A stretch of 64,000 nt of DNA from Clostridium tertium (GTDB lineage Bacteria > Bacillota > Clostridia > Clostridiales > Clostridiaceae), in NCBI RefSeq assembly GCF_017873245.1, contig NZ_JAGGJY010000011.1:1-64000 (forward strand), given 5' to 3'. Below are positions 8,366-17,220 of the stretch, in pieces. Positions within the stretch are counted from its first letter, which is position 1. Each line of letters begins with the position of its first letter. The notes below the pieces were generated by a model. It did not search any database. It saw only the letters and a list, made by a program, of their open reading frames with translations, and was not told the DNA's origin. Made by a program: the position numbers and the translations under genes.

Positions 8366-8402
8366 GGAAAAGCTATACAGTGCAGTGTATAGCTTTTTCT
8401 TT
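8366..8402. terminator. Bidirectional terminator between rpsD and ctc
   Basis: AAAAGCTATAC pairs with GTATAGCTTTT around a short loop, flanked by A-rich and T-rich runs between convergent genes. Confidence 0.8.
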
Positions 8403-8430
8403 TTATAAATATTTAATTATAAAATTAGAA

Positions 8431-8979
8431 TTAAATATATTGACTACTTACAACAGCCAATAGAGTTTTAGGGTCAGTTAAAATTGTTATATCCTCTGGA
8501 ATAACAATATCTTCGATTAATACTTTATCATCAACGTTCATATCAGAAACATTTATTTCAATGGATTCTGGAATTTTTTCAACATTACCTTGTAAATCTA
8601 TAAATAAATTATGAGTTTCTAATGTTAATCGTCTAGATTCTAGATTTTCTTGTCCAATGATTTTAATAGGAATTCTCATTTTTATTACTTCATTTGGTTT
8701 AATATATTGAAAATCTACATGTACTATTTCATGTAGATTATTTTTCTGAACATCTTTAACTACGCAATTAAATTTTTTATCATCTAATTCAACTTCTATA
8801 ATAGATCCACTATTATTTTTTCTAAGCATTCTTCTAAGCTCGGCATTACACATTTTTATTGGGATAGTATGATCAAGGAACTCCCCATATATTATCCCAG
8901 GGATTTGTCCAGTTTTTCTAAGTTTACTTTGATTTGCTTTTACATTTCTTTCATAGACTTTAAATGCTAAATTTGACAT
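8431..8979 (-). CDS. rplY: 50S ribosomal protein L25 / general stress protein Ctc
   Basis: A 182-residue L25 of the long (Ctc/TL5) type: the 5S-rRNA-binding beta-barrel (about residues 1-92, with GQIPGIIYG near residue 20) followed by the beta-rich C-terminal domain (about 95-180). The start at 8979 is chosen over an ATG 45 bases earlier because AGAGG lies eight bases upstream. Ctc binds 5S rRNA and in Bacillus is stress-induced. Here the gene has an upstream short ORF whose 3' end can pair with the leader close to the ctc start, suggesting translation-coupled control. Alone on its strand, convergent with rpsD. Confidence 0.92.
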   Translation of the reverse strand: MSNLAFKVYERNVKANQSKLRKTGQIPGIIYGEFLDHTIPIKMCNAELRRMLRKNNSGSIIEVELDDKKFNCVVKDVQKNNLHEIVHVDFQYIKPNEVIKMRIPIKIIGQENLESRRLTLETHNLFIDLQGNVEKIPESIEINVSDMNVDDKVLIEDIVIPEDITILTDPKTLLAVVSSQYI

Positions 8980-9034
8980 AATAAATACCTCTTTCATAAC
9001 TTTATATATAATATTACAACTCATATAATTATTT

Positions 9035-9107
9035 ATTAAGCTCTATAAAGTTGAGGCGAATATATTTATAATATTAGATATTTAAATAACCACACCTAGA
9101 GCTTAAT
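9035..9107 (-). repeat. Eleven-bp inverted repeat joining the ctc leader ORF to the ctc 5' region
   Basis: ATTAAGCTCTA (9035-9045) and TAGAGCTTAAT (9097-9107) are perfect inverted copies separated by 51 nt; a second pairing (AGGTG with CGCCT) sits just inside. On the minus-strand transcript the first arm is the end of the short ORF, including its stop codon. No T-run follows, so it is not a plain terminator. Confidence 0.6.
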
Positions 9108-9131
9108 TTCAAAGCCCCACATATGCATCAT
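9096..9131 (-). CDS. Putative leader peptide upstream of ctc (8-11 residues)
   Basis: AAAGGAGGA (about 9132-9140) precedes three in-frame ATG codons; the third, at 9122, has ideal spacing and encodes MWGFEIKL, the first would give MMHMWGFEIKL. The stop codon at 9096-9098 lies against the inverted-repeat arm. A strong ribosome site on such a short frame is unusual and suggests a regulatory peptide. The region 9141-9464 has no other gene; TTATCATGATAA at 9301-9312 is a small palindrome of unknown meaning. Confidence 0.45.
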   Translation of the reverse strand: MMHMWGFEIKL

Positions 9132-9464
9132 CCTCCTTTAAGTTATTACAATGAGTGTACTCAATAAGCAAAATAAAAGCAAAATGAAGAAAGTAAGGAT
9201 TTGCTAATAAAACATTAATTTAATATGGAAGCATTAAAGAAAAATATAGAATATTATGACAAATTGATAAAAAGCTAGATTTATTATTAAAATGGGAAAC
9301 TTATCATGATAATATTTCTACTAAAAGATGAGGAATATTTTATAAAATAATTATAGAATCTTAAAATAAATTGATATTATATATAATGAAATAAGTATTT
9401 ATTTTCAACATTTGATTTGATGTGAATAGTATAATTAGAAAGTATTTATTTTGGAGAGAGTATT

Positions 9465-9932
9465 TTGAAAATAATTAATAAAATTTTTTCCTTTAAAAGG
9501 GGAGAGGATTATAATAATACTGCTATAGCATTTGTTAATTCTAGTGATTTTTCTAGCCCAACTGAATATTTTATATGGGTAGATACCAAAAAATTTAAAG
9601 TCAACATATTTCGTGGTTCAAAAAATAAATGGAATCTTATTCATAGTTATCTATGTACTATTGGAAAGAAAGCTACTCCAACACCAAAGGGAACATTCAG
9701 TATAGGAATTAAAGGATTGTATTTTGGAGTAGAGAGAGGTTATAAATGCTGGTATTATACACAGTTTAAAGGAAATTATTTATTTCACTCAATAATTTAT
9801 AATTTGGATGGTAGTGTAAGAGATGGAAGACTTGGAATGACTTTATCAGATGGATGTGTGAGATTAGCTAAAGAAAATGCAAAGTGGATATATTATAATA
9901 TTCCTGAAAGTACTAAGGTTTATATTAGCTAA
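9465..9932 (+). CDS. L,D-transpeptidase (YkuD domain)
   Basis: A 155-residue protein that is essentially one YkuD catalytic domain, making or modifying 3-3 peptidoglycan cross-links or attaching proteins to the wall. The family motif is present: His108 in NYLFHS and the SDGCVRL segment with Cys131 and Arg133. TPTPKGTF at about 71-78 is also typical. The start is a TTG preceded by GGAGAG at six to seven bases. No signal peptide or membrane segment is seen, which is odd for a wall enzyme; non-classical export or an upstream start missed through sequence error are possible. Confidence 0.85.
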   Translation: MKIINKIFSFKRGEDYNNTAIAFVNSSDFSSPTEYFIWVDTKKFKVNIFRGSKNKWNLIHSYLCTIGKKATPTPKGTFSIGIKGLYFGVERGYKCWYYTQFKGNYLFHSIIYNLDGSVRDGRLGMTLSDGCVRLAKENAKWIYYNIPESTKVYIS

Positions 9933-10194
9933 AATTTAAAATATAAAAGATATGATCTTGTAATGTATAATCTAGAAAAGTATCAAATAAACTGCAATTG
10001 AAATTTTCTTAATTAAATTATTCTTAATGATTTAGAATAAACTATATAAATAACTGTAGATTTTAACTTTTAAATTTAATAAGGGCTATCTAAAAAGGTG
10101 GTTCTTATTATTTTATATGATTTTAAAAGTTACTATAAATGGAACACAAAATTTTGTTGGAAAAAATTACGTTTAAATGGTTACATAATTATTA

Positions 10195-10223
10195 TTGACA
10201 TCGATTACTTAGTATGATAATCT
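10195..10223 (+). promoter_or_regulatory. Sigma-A promoter of the degV operon
   Basis: TTGACA, a 17-bp spacer, then TAATCT, 62 bp before the DegV start codon. The rest of the 9933-10284 gap shows only AT-rich sequence. Confidence 0.7.
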
Positions 10224-10284
10224 GAAACAAATAGTTTTTAAAACTATGTATATTAGATTAAAATACGAAATTGGAGAAAAAAAG

Positions 10285-11136
10285 ATGATAAAAATAGTAT
10301 CAGACTCATCTACACTTTATTCTATAAAAGAGGGACAAGCTAATAATATTGATATTGCACCTCTTACAGTTAGCATTGATAACAAGACCTATAGGGAATA
10401 TGAGGATATCAATACAGAAGAATTTATTGATATTATTAATGAAGGACATGTTCCAAAATCTTCACAGCCATCTATTGGACATGTATTGGATTTATATAGT
10501 AAATATCCAGAAGATGAAATAATAAATATTTCAATGGCAGATGGTTTATCAGGTACATATAATTCAGCATGTATGGCAAAAAGTATGGATAACAATCCGG
10601 AGCGTATAGATGTAATTAACTCAAAAACTTTATGTGGGCCACACAGGTATTTAGTTGATTTAGCTGTTAAGCTTGTAGAAGTTGGCTATACGAGAAATCA
10701 AATAGTAAATGAAATAATGAAGTTTATTGAAACATCAATTTCATTCTTAATTCCTTATGATTTTGACTTTTTGGTAAGAGGGGGAAGAGTATCATCTATA
10801 GTTGGTAAGATTGGCAGTGCAATTAAATTAGTACCAGTTATGACTCTTTCAGAGGACAGTAAATCTCTTGAAAAGTTTACTACAAAACGTACATATAAAA
10901 AAGCAGTAAAAAAAATATGTGAAACATTTATAGAGAAAAATATAGATTCTAATTATAAAATTTATATTTCGCATGCTTGCAAAGAAGATTTAGCAAATGA
11001 GGCAAAAGAAATTATATTAGAAGATATTAAGGATGCAGATATAGAAATTAATTTGTTAAGTCCAGCCTTTACTACTCAAGGTGGACCTGGATGTGTTGCG
11101 ATACAAGTAATAAAAAAGCATGATTCATTAAAATAA
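10285..11136 (+). CDS. DegV family fatty-acid-binding protein
   Basis: A 283-residue DegV-family protein. These two-domain proteins bind one fatty acid; several act as FakB subunits, presenting exogenous fatty acids to the kinase FakA. The N-terminal VSDSSTL motif, SQPS near residue 65 and the SGTYNSA loop are diagnostic. The start at 10285 has GGAG nine bases upstream, better than an ATG 39 bases earlier. A DUF1836 gene follows 22 bp downstream, likely co-transcribed. No fakA is in the window, so a FakB role is only inferred. Confidence 0.9.
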   Translation: MIKIVSDSSTLYSIKEGQANNIDIAPLTVSIDNKTYREYEDINTEEFIDIINEGHVPKSSQPSIGHVLDLYSKYPEDEIINISMADGLSGTYNSACMAKSMDNNPERIDVINSKTLCGPHRYLVDLAVKLVEVGYTRNQIVNEIMKFIETSISFLIPYDFDFLVRGGRVSSIVGKIGSAIKLVPVMTLSEDSKSLEKFTTKRTYKKAVKKICETFIEKNIDSNYKIYISHACKEDLANEAKEIILEDIKDADIEINLLSPAFTTQGGPGCVAIQVIKKHDSLK

Positions 11137-11158
11137 TCATAAAAATAGGAGAGGCAGT

Positions 11159-11689
11159 ATGGATAGAGGGAATAAAGGTGGAATTCATAGAAATATTTTA
11201 GAATTCCATTGCCCAAGATTTAATGAACTGCCAAAAGTTTCGTTATATAAGGACCAAGTCATTGTATATATAGAAGATGTATTAAAAGAAATAAATATTA
11301 ATAATGAAGAAAAATTATTAACACCTACAATGCTTAATAATTATGTGAAACAAAAGGTAGTTTATCCTCCAAAAGATAAAAGATATAATGAAAAACATTT
11401 AGCTTACTTAATTGTAGTTTGTACATTAAAGCAAGTATTTACCTTACAAGAAATATGCTATTTAATAAGAAAGCAAATAGATACTTGCCCTATAGAGGAG
11501 GCATATGATTTTTTTTGTATAGAACTTGAAAAGGCAATAAAATCAGTATTTACTACAAGAGATTTTTCAGAGCCGAGTTCAGCAAAGAAATTTACTATTG
11601 AATCTGAGATAGTAAGATCGATGGTAATAGCTTTTGCAAATAAGATATATATACAAAGGTATATTAAAGATGAAGTAAAAGATATATAA
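11159..11689 (+). CDS. DUF1836 domain protein
   Basis: A 176-residue protein matching DUF1836: a short N-terminal part with FNELPKVSLYKDQV, then a helical domain with the LTPTMLNNYVKQKVV motif (about residues 60-75) that resembles MerR-like winged-helix sequences. GGAGAGG precedes the ATG. Members are small clostridial/bacilli proteins, often next to degV, of unproven function; DNA binding has been suggested from the fold. It is the last gene before a terminator at 11713-11760. Confidence 0.82.
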   Translation: MDRGNKGGIHRNILEFHCPRFNELPKVSLYKDQVIVYIEDVLKEININNEEKLLTPTMLNNYVKQKVVYPPKDKRYNEKHLAYLIVVCTLKQVFTLQEICYLIRKQIDTCPIEEAYDFFCIELEKAIKSVFTTRDFSEPSSAKKFTIESEIVRSMVIAFANKIYIQRYIKDEVKDI

Positions 11690-11712
11690 AATTTAATAAA
11701 AAGATAATTTGA

Positions 11713-11762
11713 AGGTACAGTATTAATTTTTATAATAAAATATTAATACTGTACCTTTTTAT
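11713..11762 (+). terminator. Terminator after DUF1836 gene
   Basis: GGTACAGTATTAAT pairs with ATTAATACTGTACC and is followed by TTTTTAT. Confidence 0.85.
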
Positions 11763-11849
11763 AAATATAAACAAAATATAAGATACTGTTGCAAATATTA
11801 TTGTAATTTATAACAGTATTGAATAATATAAATAATTATGTTATTTTAA

Positions 11850-11863
11850 AGTAAACGTTATAA
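11850..11863 (+). promoter_or_regulatory. LacI-type/cre-like operator over the alpha-galactosidase promoter
   Basis: AGTAAACGTTATAA is close to the perfect palindrome AGTAAACGTTTACT, with the central CG typical of LacI-family and CcpA sites. It overlaps a TATAAT hexamer (11858-11863). A near-identical site lies before the ABC importer (14196-14209). Confidence 0.5.
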
Positions 11864-11908
11864 TTAAATTTGGGTTAAATATTGTATTATGTAATGGAGG
11901 TATAAAAG

Positions 11909-14098
11909 ATGGGTATTAGATTTATAGAAAAGTATAATGTATTTAAACTTGATTCAAAAGATACATCATACATTATTTCTATTGTAGATGAAGAAAAATT
12001 TTTAGGACATGTTTATTTTGGTAAGAAAGTAATTGATGAAGATATAAATTATTTAATGAGAATTAATGAACCACCATATGTTCCATCAAAAAATAATAGA
12101 GATAGAGTATCTTTTTATGATAGTTTTCCTTTTGAATATTCAACTCATGGAATTGGAGATTTTAGGGAATCGTCAATAAGAGTTATAGATAAAAATGGGC
12201 ATTCAGAAGTGAAACTTGAATATAAGTCACATCAAATTTATAAAGGTAAAAAAGAGCTTAATGGATTGCCTGCTACCTTTGGAGATGAAAATGAATGTAC
12301 AAGCCTTGAAATAACTTGTGAAGATACGTATTTAAATTTACAAGTTGTACTTGTTTATACCACTTTTGAGAATTTAGATGTTATTACAAGAAGTGTAAAG
12401 GTTAAAAACTTAAGTGAAGATAAAATTAATTTAACGAAGGTTTTATCTACATGTATCGACTTTGATGATATAGATTATGATATGATATCACTTCATGGGT
12501 CTTGGGCTAGAGAAAGACATGTGCAAAGAAAGAAAATTGGTTATGGAAAACAAGTAGTATCAACAATTAGGGGAGAATCAAGTCATCAAGATAATCCATT
12601 TATAGCATTATTAGATAGCAAAGCAACAGATGACTATGGTAATGTATATGGGTTTAATTTTGTTTACTCAGGAAATTTCTTTGCACAAATTGAAGGATGT
12701 CAATTTAATACAACTAGAGTTGTAATGGGGATAAATCCAGAAGATTTTAATTGGTTATTAAATAAAGATGAAGAATTTATAGCTCCAGAAGTTGTTATGG
12801 TTTATTCAAATGAAGGCATAGGAAAGATGACAAGAACCTTCCACGATTTATATAGAAATAATTTAATAAGAGGAGAATATAAAGACAAAAAGCGCCCAAT
12901 ATTAATAAATAATTGGGAAGCAACTTATTTTGATTTTAATACAGAAAAACTATTATCTATAGCAAAAGAAGCATCAAAATTAGGAATTGAAATGCTTGTT
13001 ATGGATGATGGTTGGTTTGGAAAGCGTAATGCTGATAATTCATCATTGGGTGATTGGTTTGTAAATGAAGATAAGATAAATGGTGGACTTAAGAATTTAG
13101 TTGATGAAGTAAATAAACTTGGTATGGAATTTGGAATATGGGTTGAACCAGAAATGATATCAGGAGACTCAGAACTATTTAGAAAACATCCGGATTGGTG
13201 TATTAAAATACCAGGTCGTGAACCTGCATTATGTAGAGAACAATATGTTTTAGATTTATCAAGAAAAGAAATATTAGATTATATATATGATAGTATAAAA
13301 AAAGTTTTATCAAGTGCAAATATAACTTATGTAAAATGGGATATGAATAGACAACTAACAGATTTGGGAAGTATTGGCTTGAAATCAGAAAATCAAGGAG
13401 AATTATTCCACAGATATGTTTTAGCAGTATATGATATGATGGATAGATTAACTAAAGATTTTCCACATATTTTATTAGAAAATTGTTCTGGTGGAGGAGC
13501 GAGATTTGATCCTGGAATGCTTTATTATAGTCCTCAAATATGGTGCTCTGATGATACAGATGCAATTGAAAGATTAAAAATACAAGAAGGAACATCTATG
13601 GTTTATCCACTTTCAGCTATAGGTGCTCATGTTAGTGATTGTCCAAATCATACAGTTGGAAGAACTACGCCTTTTGAAACTAGAGGTTATGTAGCTCTTG
13701 CCGGAACCTTTGGATATGAGCTTGATGTAACAAGAATTCCCGAGGAAGATAGAGATATGATACCAGAACAAATAGAAATGTATCATAAGTATAATGACTT
13801 AGTAAGAAGTGGCGATTACTATAGAATACAAAACTTTTCCGAAAATAACTCATTTGATGCTTGGTCAGTAGTATCTAAAGATAAGAGTGAAGTCTTAGTA
13901 ACTTGTGTACAAGTATTTGAAAGAGCAAATTACCATAGCAGAAGAATAAAGTTAAAGGGATTAATAGAAGAGAAATTTTATAAAAATGAAGAAACCGGAG
14001 AAATTATATCTGGTGGAGCATTAATGACTGCTGGAATTAATTTAACTAATTTACATGGTGATTTTAAAGGCAAATTAATTCATTTAAAACTTGCATAA
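11909..14098 (+). CDS. Alpha-galactosidase, GH36
   Basis: A 729-residue retaining alpha-galactosidase removing alpha-1,6-galactose from galactomannan or raffinose-type oligosaccharides. The N-terminal beta-sandwich (about 1-320), the (beta/alpha)8 catalytic domain (about 325-650) and the C-terminal sheet are all there. The nucleophile is Asp478 in KWDMNR and the acid/base Asp548 in WCSDDTD, the same numbers as reported for Geobacillus AgaA. There is no signal peptide, so it acts on imported sugar. A GGAGG site precedes the ATG. It is transcribed alone, ending at a terminator, but shares an operator with the ABC importer operon that follows. Confidence 0.94.
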   Translation: MGIRFIEKYNVFKLDSKDTSYIISIVDEEKFLGHVYFGKKVIDEDINYLMRINEPPYVPSKNNRDRVSFYDSFPFEYSTHGIGDFRESSIRVIDKNGHSEVKLEYKSHQIYKGKKELNGLPATFGDENECTSLEITCEDTYLNLQVVLVYTTFENLDVITRSVKVKNLSEDKINLTKVLSTCIDFDDIDYDMISLHGSWARERHVQRKKIGYGKQVVSTIRGESSHQDNPFIALLDSKATDDYGNVYGFNFVYSGNFFAQIEGCQFNTTRVVMGINPEDFNWLLNKDEEFIAPEVVMVYSNEGIGKMTRTFHDLYRNNLIRGEYKDKKRPILINNWEATYFDFNTEKLLSIAKEASKLGIEMLVMDDGWFGKRNADNSSLGDWFVNEDKINGGLKNLVDEVNKLGMEFGIWVEPEMISGDSELFRKHPDWCIKIPGREPALCREQYVLDLSRKEILDYIYDSIKKVLSSANITYVKWDMNRQLTDLGSIGLKSENQGELFHRYVLAVYDMMDRLTKDFPHILLENCSGGGARFDPGMLYYSPQIWCSDDTDAIERLKIQEGTSMVYPLSAIGAHVSDCPNHTVGRTTPFETRGYVALAGTFGYELDVTRIPEEDRDMIPEQIEMYHKYNDLVRSGDYYRIQNFSENNSFDAWSVVSKDKSEVLVTCVQVFERANYHSRRIKLKGLIEEKFYKNEETGEIISGGALMTAGINLTNLHGDFKGKLIHLKLA

Positions 14099-14103
14099 TA
14101 TTT

Positions 14104-14138
14104 AAAAGGAATTCGGCTATTGCTGAATTCCTTTTTTT
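14104..14138 (+). terminator. Terminator after alpha-galactosidase
   Basis: AAAAGGAATTC pairs with GAATTCCTTTT around a short loop, then a run of T. Confidence 0.85.
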
Positions 14139-14195
14139 ATGAATTAGTATATATACAAATTTTATTATTTATAAACCTTACTTAGGTTTTTCCTT

Positions 14196-14232
14196 TTAAA
14201 ACGTTTACTGAGAGTGTATCGCTTAATATACT
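14196..14232 (+). promoter_or_regulatory. Promoter and operator of the oligosaccharide ABC operon
   Basis: TTTACT (14204-14209), 17-bp spacer, TATACT (14227-14232) form a promoter. The -35 hexamer is part of TTAAAACGTTTACT (14196-14209), the reverse complement of a near-copy of the operator before the alpha-galactosidase gene. A bound repressor would block the promoter. Confidence 0.55.
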
Positions 14233-14280
14233 TTAAATGTGAACAGTAACAAATTTTACTATGAAAGTAGGGGGAAGATT

Positions 14281-16170
14281 ATGAAAAAAAATAAGTTAAA
14301 AAAACTTATAGCATTTACTATGGCATTAACCTTAAGTGCATCTGTATTTATGGGATGTAAAAGTAATAATTCAGAAAGCACAAATGATGAATCTATTATG
14401 GACTCAGTAATAAGTGTCGAAACAACAATGACAAATGCAAAAGTTGAAGGAGAAAAAGCAGATTCTAAAGGAACTGAATTAAGTACAATGGTTTCCTTCA
14501 CACCAGCTCCAGCAGGACATGGTAATCCTTCAGTGAATGGAGGACCTGATTGGTCAATGGAACCAATTATATATGATTATTTATGTGATTATAGTTCTCA
14601 ACCAGAAAAAACATTTAAGCCTTCATTGTTAGAAAGTTATGATTTTAAGGATAAAATATTAACTTTAAAATTAAAGAAAGATCTAAAATGGAGTGATGGA
14701 TCAGATATCACAGCAGATGACTTAATCAGCAATTTATTTATAGATATGACAGTAAATAAAATAGCTTATTATGCTGAATCAGTAAAGAAAATTGATGATT
14801 TAACAGTAGAAGTTAAATATAACAGGGATGCAACTTTATTATTAGATTATATACTAAAAACATCTTTAAAGTATCCAGTATCAAATTATGGAGAATTTGC
14901 AAAGGCATATCAAGAACAATTTGAAAAAAATAGAGAATTAGATGACAATAAGAATTTTAAATTTAATGCTGAAGGTGATATTAAGGTTGCAGAAACAACT
15001 ACAGCTTTAAATAATTATTTGCCAGATTTAATGAGTATAAAAGTTTCTGGTGCTTATGTTCCAAAGACTATGACATCAGCTGAAATAATTTTTGAACAAA
15101 ATCCTTATTATAGAGTTCCTTTAAACATAGAAAAAATTAGAGGAATAAGACCTACTAGTACAGAATCAACTGCACTTGCAATTTCAAATGGAGATTATGA
15201 TGCAGAAGGAATGGGATTATCACCAGATATGGCACAAAAAGTTGCTGAAAATAATAAAGAAACAATAAGACAAATGGTAGTTCCAGAATTTAGTTCATTA
15301 GGATTCTGTATGAATACTCAAAAATATCCAACTAGTGATGTTAATGTAAGAAAGGCAATTGCTTATATAATTGATAAAGCTCAAATTGCACCAGTATCAG
15401 AGCCTGGAATGGTAAAAGGTGATGAATATGCAGTAGCATTACCACCATCAGTAAGAGATAAATATTTAAGTAAAGATTTCTTAAATTCATTAGAAAATTA
15501 TGATATTAATTTAGAAAAAGCAGAAGAATATCTAGAAGAAGCTGGATGGAAAAAACAAGGAAATCAATGGGTTGATAAAGATGGAAATAGTCCAGAAATT
15601 ATAGTTGCAGGGGTTGGAGAATATCCAGCATATGTTGTAATTGGTGAAGCAGCAGCAAATATGATGAAAGACTTTGGATTAAATGCTGTATTTACTCCAA
15701 AAGAAGCAGCTGCATACAATGATTATGCTACTTCTGGACAAGGTCATATGGTTATAGATGGATTTGGAAGTGCAACTAATACTCAACATCCATATGAAGC
15801 ATATGATGGAATATGGTGGTATGGTAAGAGAGGTATGAATCTTAAATTCCCAGAAAAGGGTGGATTAGTATTTAAGAATGATGAAACTGGAGAAGACTTT
15901 AAATATTCAGAAAAGCAATTAGAATTATTTAATGCATCTACGCCAGAAGATATAACAAAGGTAACAGAAGAATTTGCTCAATTCTTTAATGATAATGCAT
16001 GGTACATCCCTGTTACAGAAAAATATTATGTATTTAGACTTCATAATCCAAAGCTTTCAATGCCAGAAGCAAAAACAGGAGAGCAATTAAGTGATTTCTA
16101 TTGGTCTGGTACAACAAGTGCTATATTAGGAAAAGCACTTAGATCAGGTGATTTATACTATGTTAAATAA
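14281..16170 (+). CDS. ABC importer substrate-binding lipoprotein (SBP_bac_5 family)
   Basis: A 629-residue lipoprotein: basic N-terminus, hydrophobic segment, and the lipobox FMGC near residue 26, followed by a Ser/Asn-rich linker and a cluster-C solute-binding fold. The start at 14281 has GGGGGA upstream. Such proteins are often called oligopeptide-binding, but in Thermotoga close relatives bind manno- and cello-oligosaccharides. The position between GH36 and GH26 genes argues for galactomannan oligosaccharides here. It is first in a seven- or eight-gene run and is followed by a hairpin that could keep its level above that of the permeases. Confidence 0.88.
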   Translation: MKKNKLKKLIAFTMALTLSASVFMGCKSNNSESTNDESIMDSVISVETTMTNAKVEGEKADSKGTELSTMVSFTPAPAGHGNPSVNGGPDWSMEPIIYDYLCDYSSQPEKTFKPSLLESYDFKDKILTLKLKKDLKWSDGSDITADDLISNLFIDMTVNKIAYYAESVKKIDDLTVEVKYNRDATLLLDYILKTSLKYPVSNYGEFAKAYQEQFEKNRELDDNKNFKFNAEGDIKVAETTTALNNYLPDLMSIKVSGAYVPKTMTSAEIIFEQNPYYRVPLNIEKIRGIRPTSTESTALAISNGDYDAEGMGLSPDMAQKVAENNKETIRQMVVPEFSSLGFCMNTQKYPTSDVNVRKAIAYIIDKAQIAPVSEPGMVKGDEYAVALPPSVRDKYLSKDFLNSLENYDINLEKAEEYLEEAGWKKQGNQWVDKDGNSPEIIVAGVGEYPAYVVIGEAAANMMKDFGLNAVFTPKEAAAYNDYATSGQGHMVIDGFGSATNTQHPYEAYDGIWWYGKRGMNLKFPEKGGLVFKNDETGEDFKYSEKQLELFNASTPEDITKVTEEFAQFFNDNAWYIPVTEKYYVFRLHNPKLSMPEAKTGEQLSDFYWSGTTSAILGKALRSGDLYYVK

Positions 16171-16186
16171 GTAGATAAAAAGAATT

Positions 16187-16216
16187 TGTAGGGTTGTTAA
16201 ATGAAACGGCCCTACA
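16187..16216 (+). terminator. Partial terminator or processing hairpin after the binding protein
   Basis: TGTAGGG pairs with CCCTACA around a 16-nt loop, without a strong T-run. Its place between the lipoprotein and permease genes fits attenuation or mRNA stabilisation. Confidence 0.45.
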
Positions 16217-16241
16217 TTTAAAATTGAAGGGGGATTTTAGA

Positions 16242-17216
16242 ATGAAGAAGTTAGTAACTAGCTTAATAACAATGTTAGTTTCACTACTATTAATATTTTT
16301 TGTTATACAGGCTATGCCTGGAGATCCAGTGGATACGCTTGCTCAAGAATATATAAGAACAAGCCAATTGCCATATGATCAAGCATATAATAAAGCAAAA
16401 TTAGCACTAAATTATGATCCAGATATCCCTGTAGTTGAAAGATTTGTTTCATATGTAAAAGGAATATTATCAGGAAATCTAGGTCAATCAATGTCATTTA
16501 AAGAATCGGTAACAACAATAGTTTTAGGAGCACTACCATGGACACTTCTTGTATGTTCAATATCCCTATTTTTATCATTTACTGTAGGCGTAATACTTGG
16601 AATATATATAGCTTGGAAGAGAAGTAAGATTTTAGATGGAGTTTTAACAGGATATCAAGCAATATTAGGTTCTATTCCAGATTATATAGTAGCATATTTA
16701 CTTGTTTTATTATTTTCATTAACACTTGGACTTTTACCATCGAAAGGGGCTTATAATTCATCAGTAACTCCAGGATTTAACATAGGGTTTATAGCAAATG
16801 TTTTAAAACATGCTACGCTCCCTATATTAGCATATTTTTTAACTACACTAGCAGGATGGGTAATGGGAATGAAGGCAAATTGTATGTCTGTATTAGGAGA
16901 AGATTATATTAATTATGCAAAGGCCAGAGGAATATCAGATAGAAGAATAGTATTTAGTTATTTAGGTAGGAATGCAATGTTGCCAATGGTTACAAGTGTT
17001 GCAATATCATTTGGTATGATGTTTGGTGGATCACCATTAATTGAAAATCTTTTTGTATATCCAGGGGTTGGATATTATTTAACTACAGCTATTTCTAGAA
17101 GAGACTACCCACTTATGCAAGGGATGTTCTTAATGATAATAGTTATGGTGTTATTATCAGGAATATTTGCAGAATTCCTAAATACTAAGTTAAATCCAAG
17201 GTTAAGGGAGAAGTAA
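16242..17216 (+). CDS. ABC importer permease (DppB/OppB family)
   Basis: A 324-residue inner-membrane permease with about six transmembrane helices. The N-terminal helix ending in FVIQAMPGDPVD and the EAA-like loop (NYAKARGISDRRIVFSYLGR) that contacts the ATPases are typical of the OppB branch. The start at 16242 is placed by GGGGGA upstream; an ATG 48 bases earlier lies in the hairpin. It pairs with the permease at 17221 to form the channel for oligosaccharides (inferred) or peptides. Confidence 0.9.
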   Translation: MKKLVTSLITMLVSLLLIFFVIQAMPGDPVDTLAQEYIRTSQLPYDQAYNKAKLALNYDPDIPVVERFVSYVKGILSGNLGQSMSFKESVTTIVLGALPWTLLVCSISLFLSFTVGVILGIYIAWKRSKILDGVLTGYQAILGSIPDYIVAYLLVLLFSLTLGLLPSKGAYNSSVTPGFNIGFIANVLKHATLPILAYFLTTLAGWVMGMKANCMSVLGEDYINYAKARGISDRRIVFSYLGRNAMLPMVTSVAISFGMMFGGSPLIENLFVYPGVGYYLTTAISRRDYPLMQGMFLMIIVMVLLSGIFAEFLNTKLNPRLREK

Positions 17217-17220
17217 AGAT

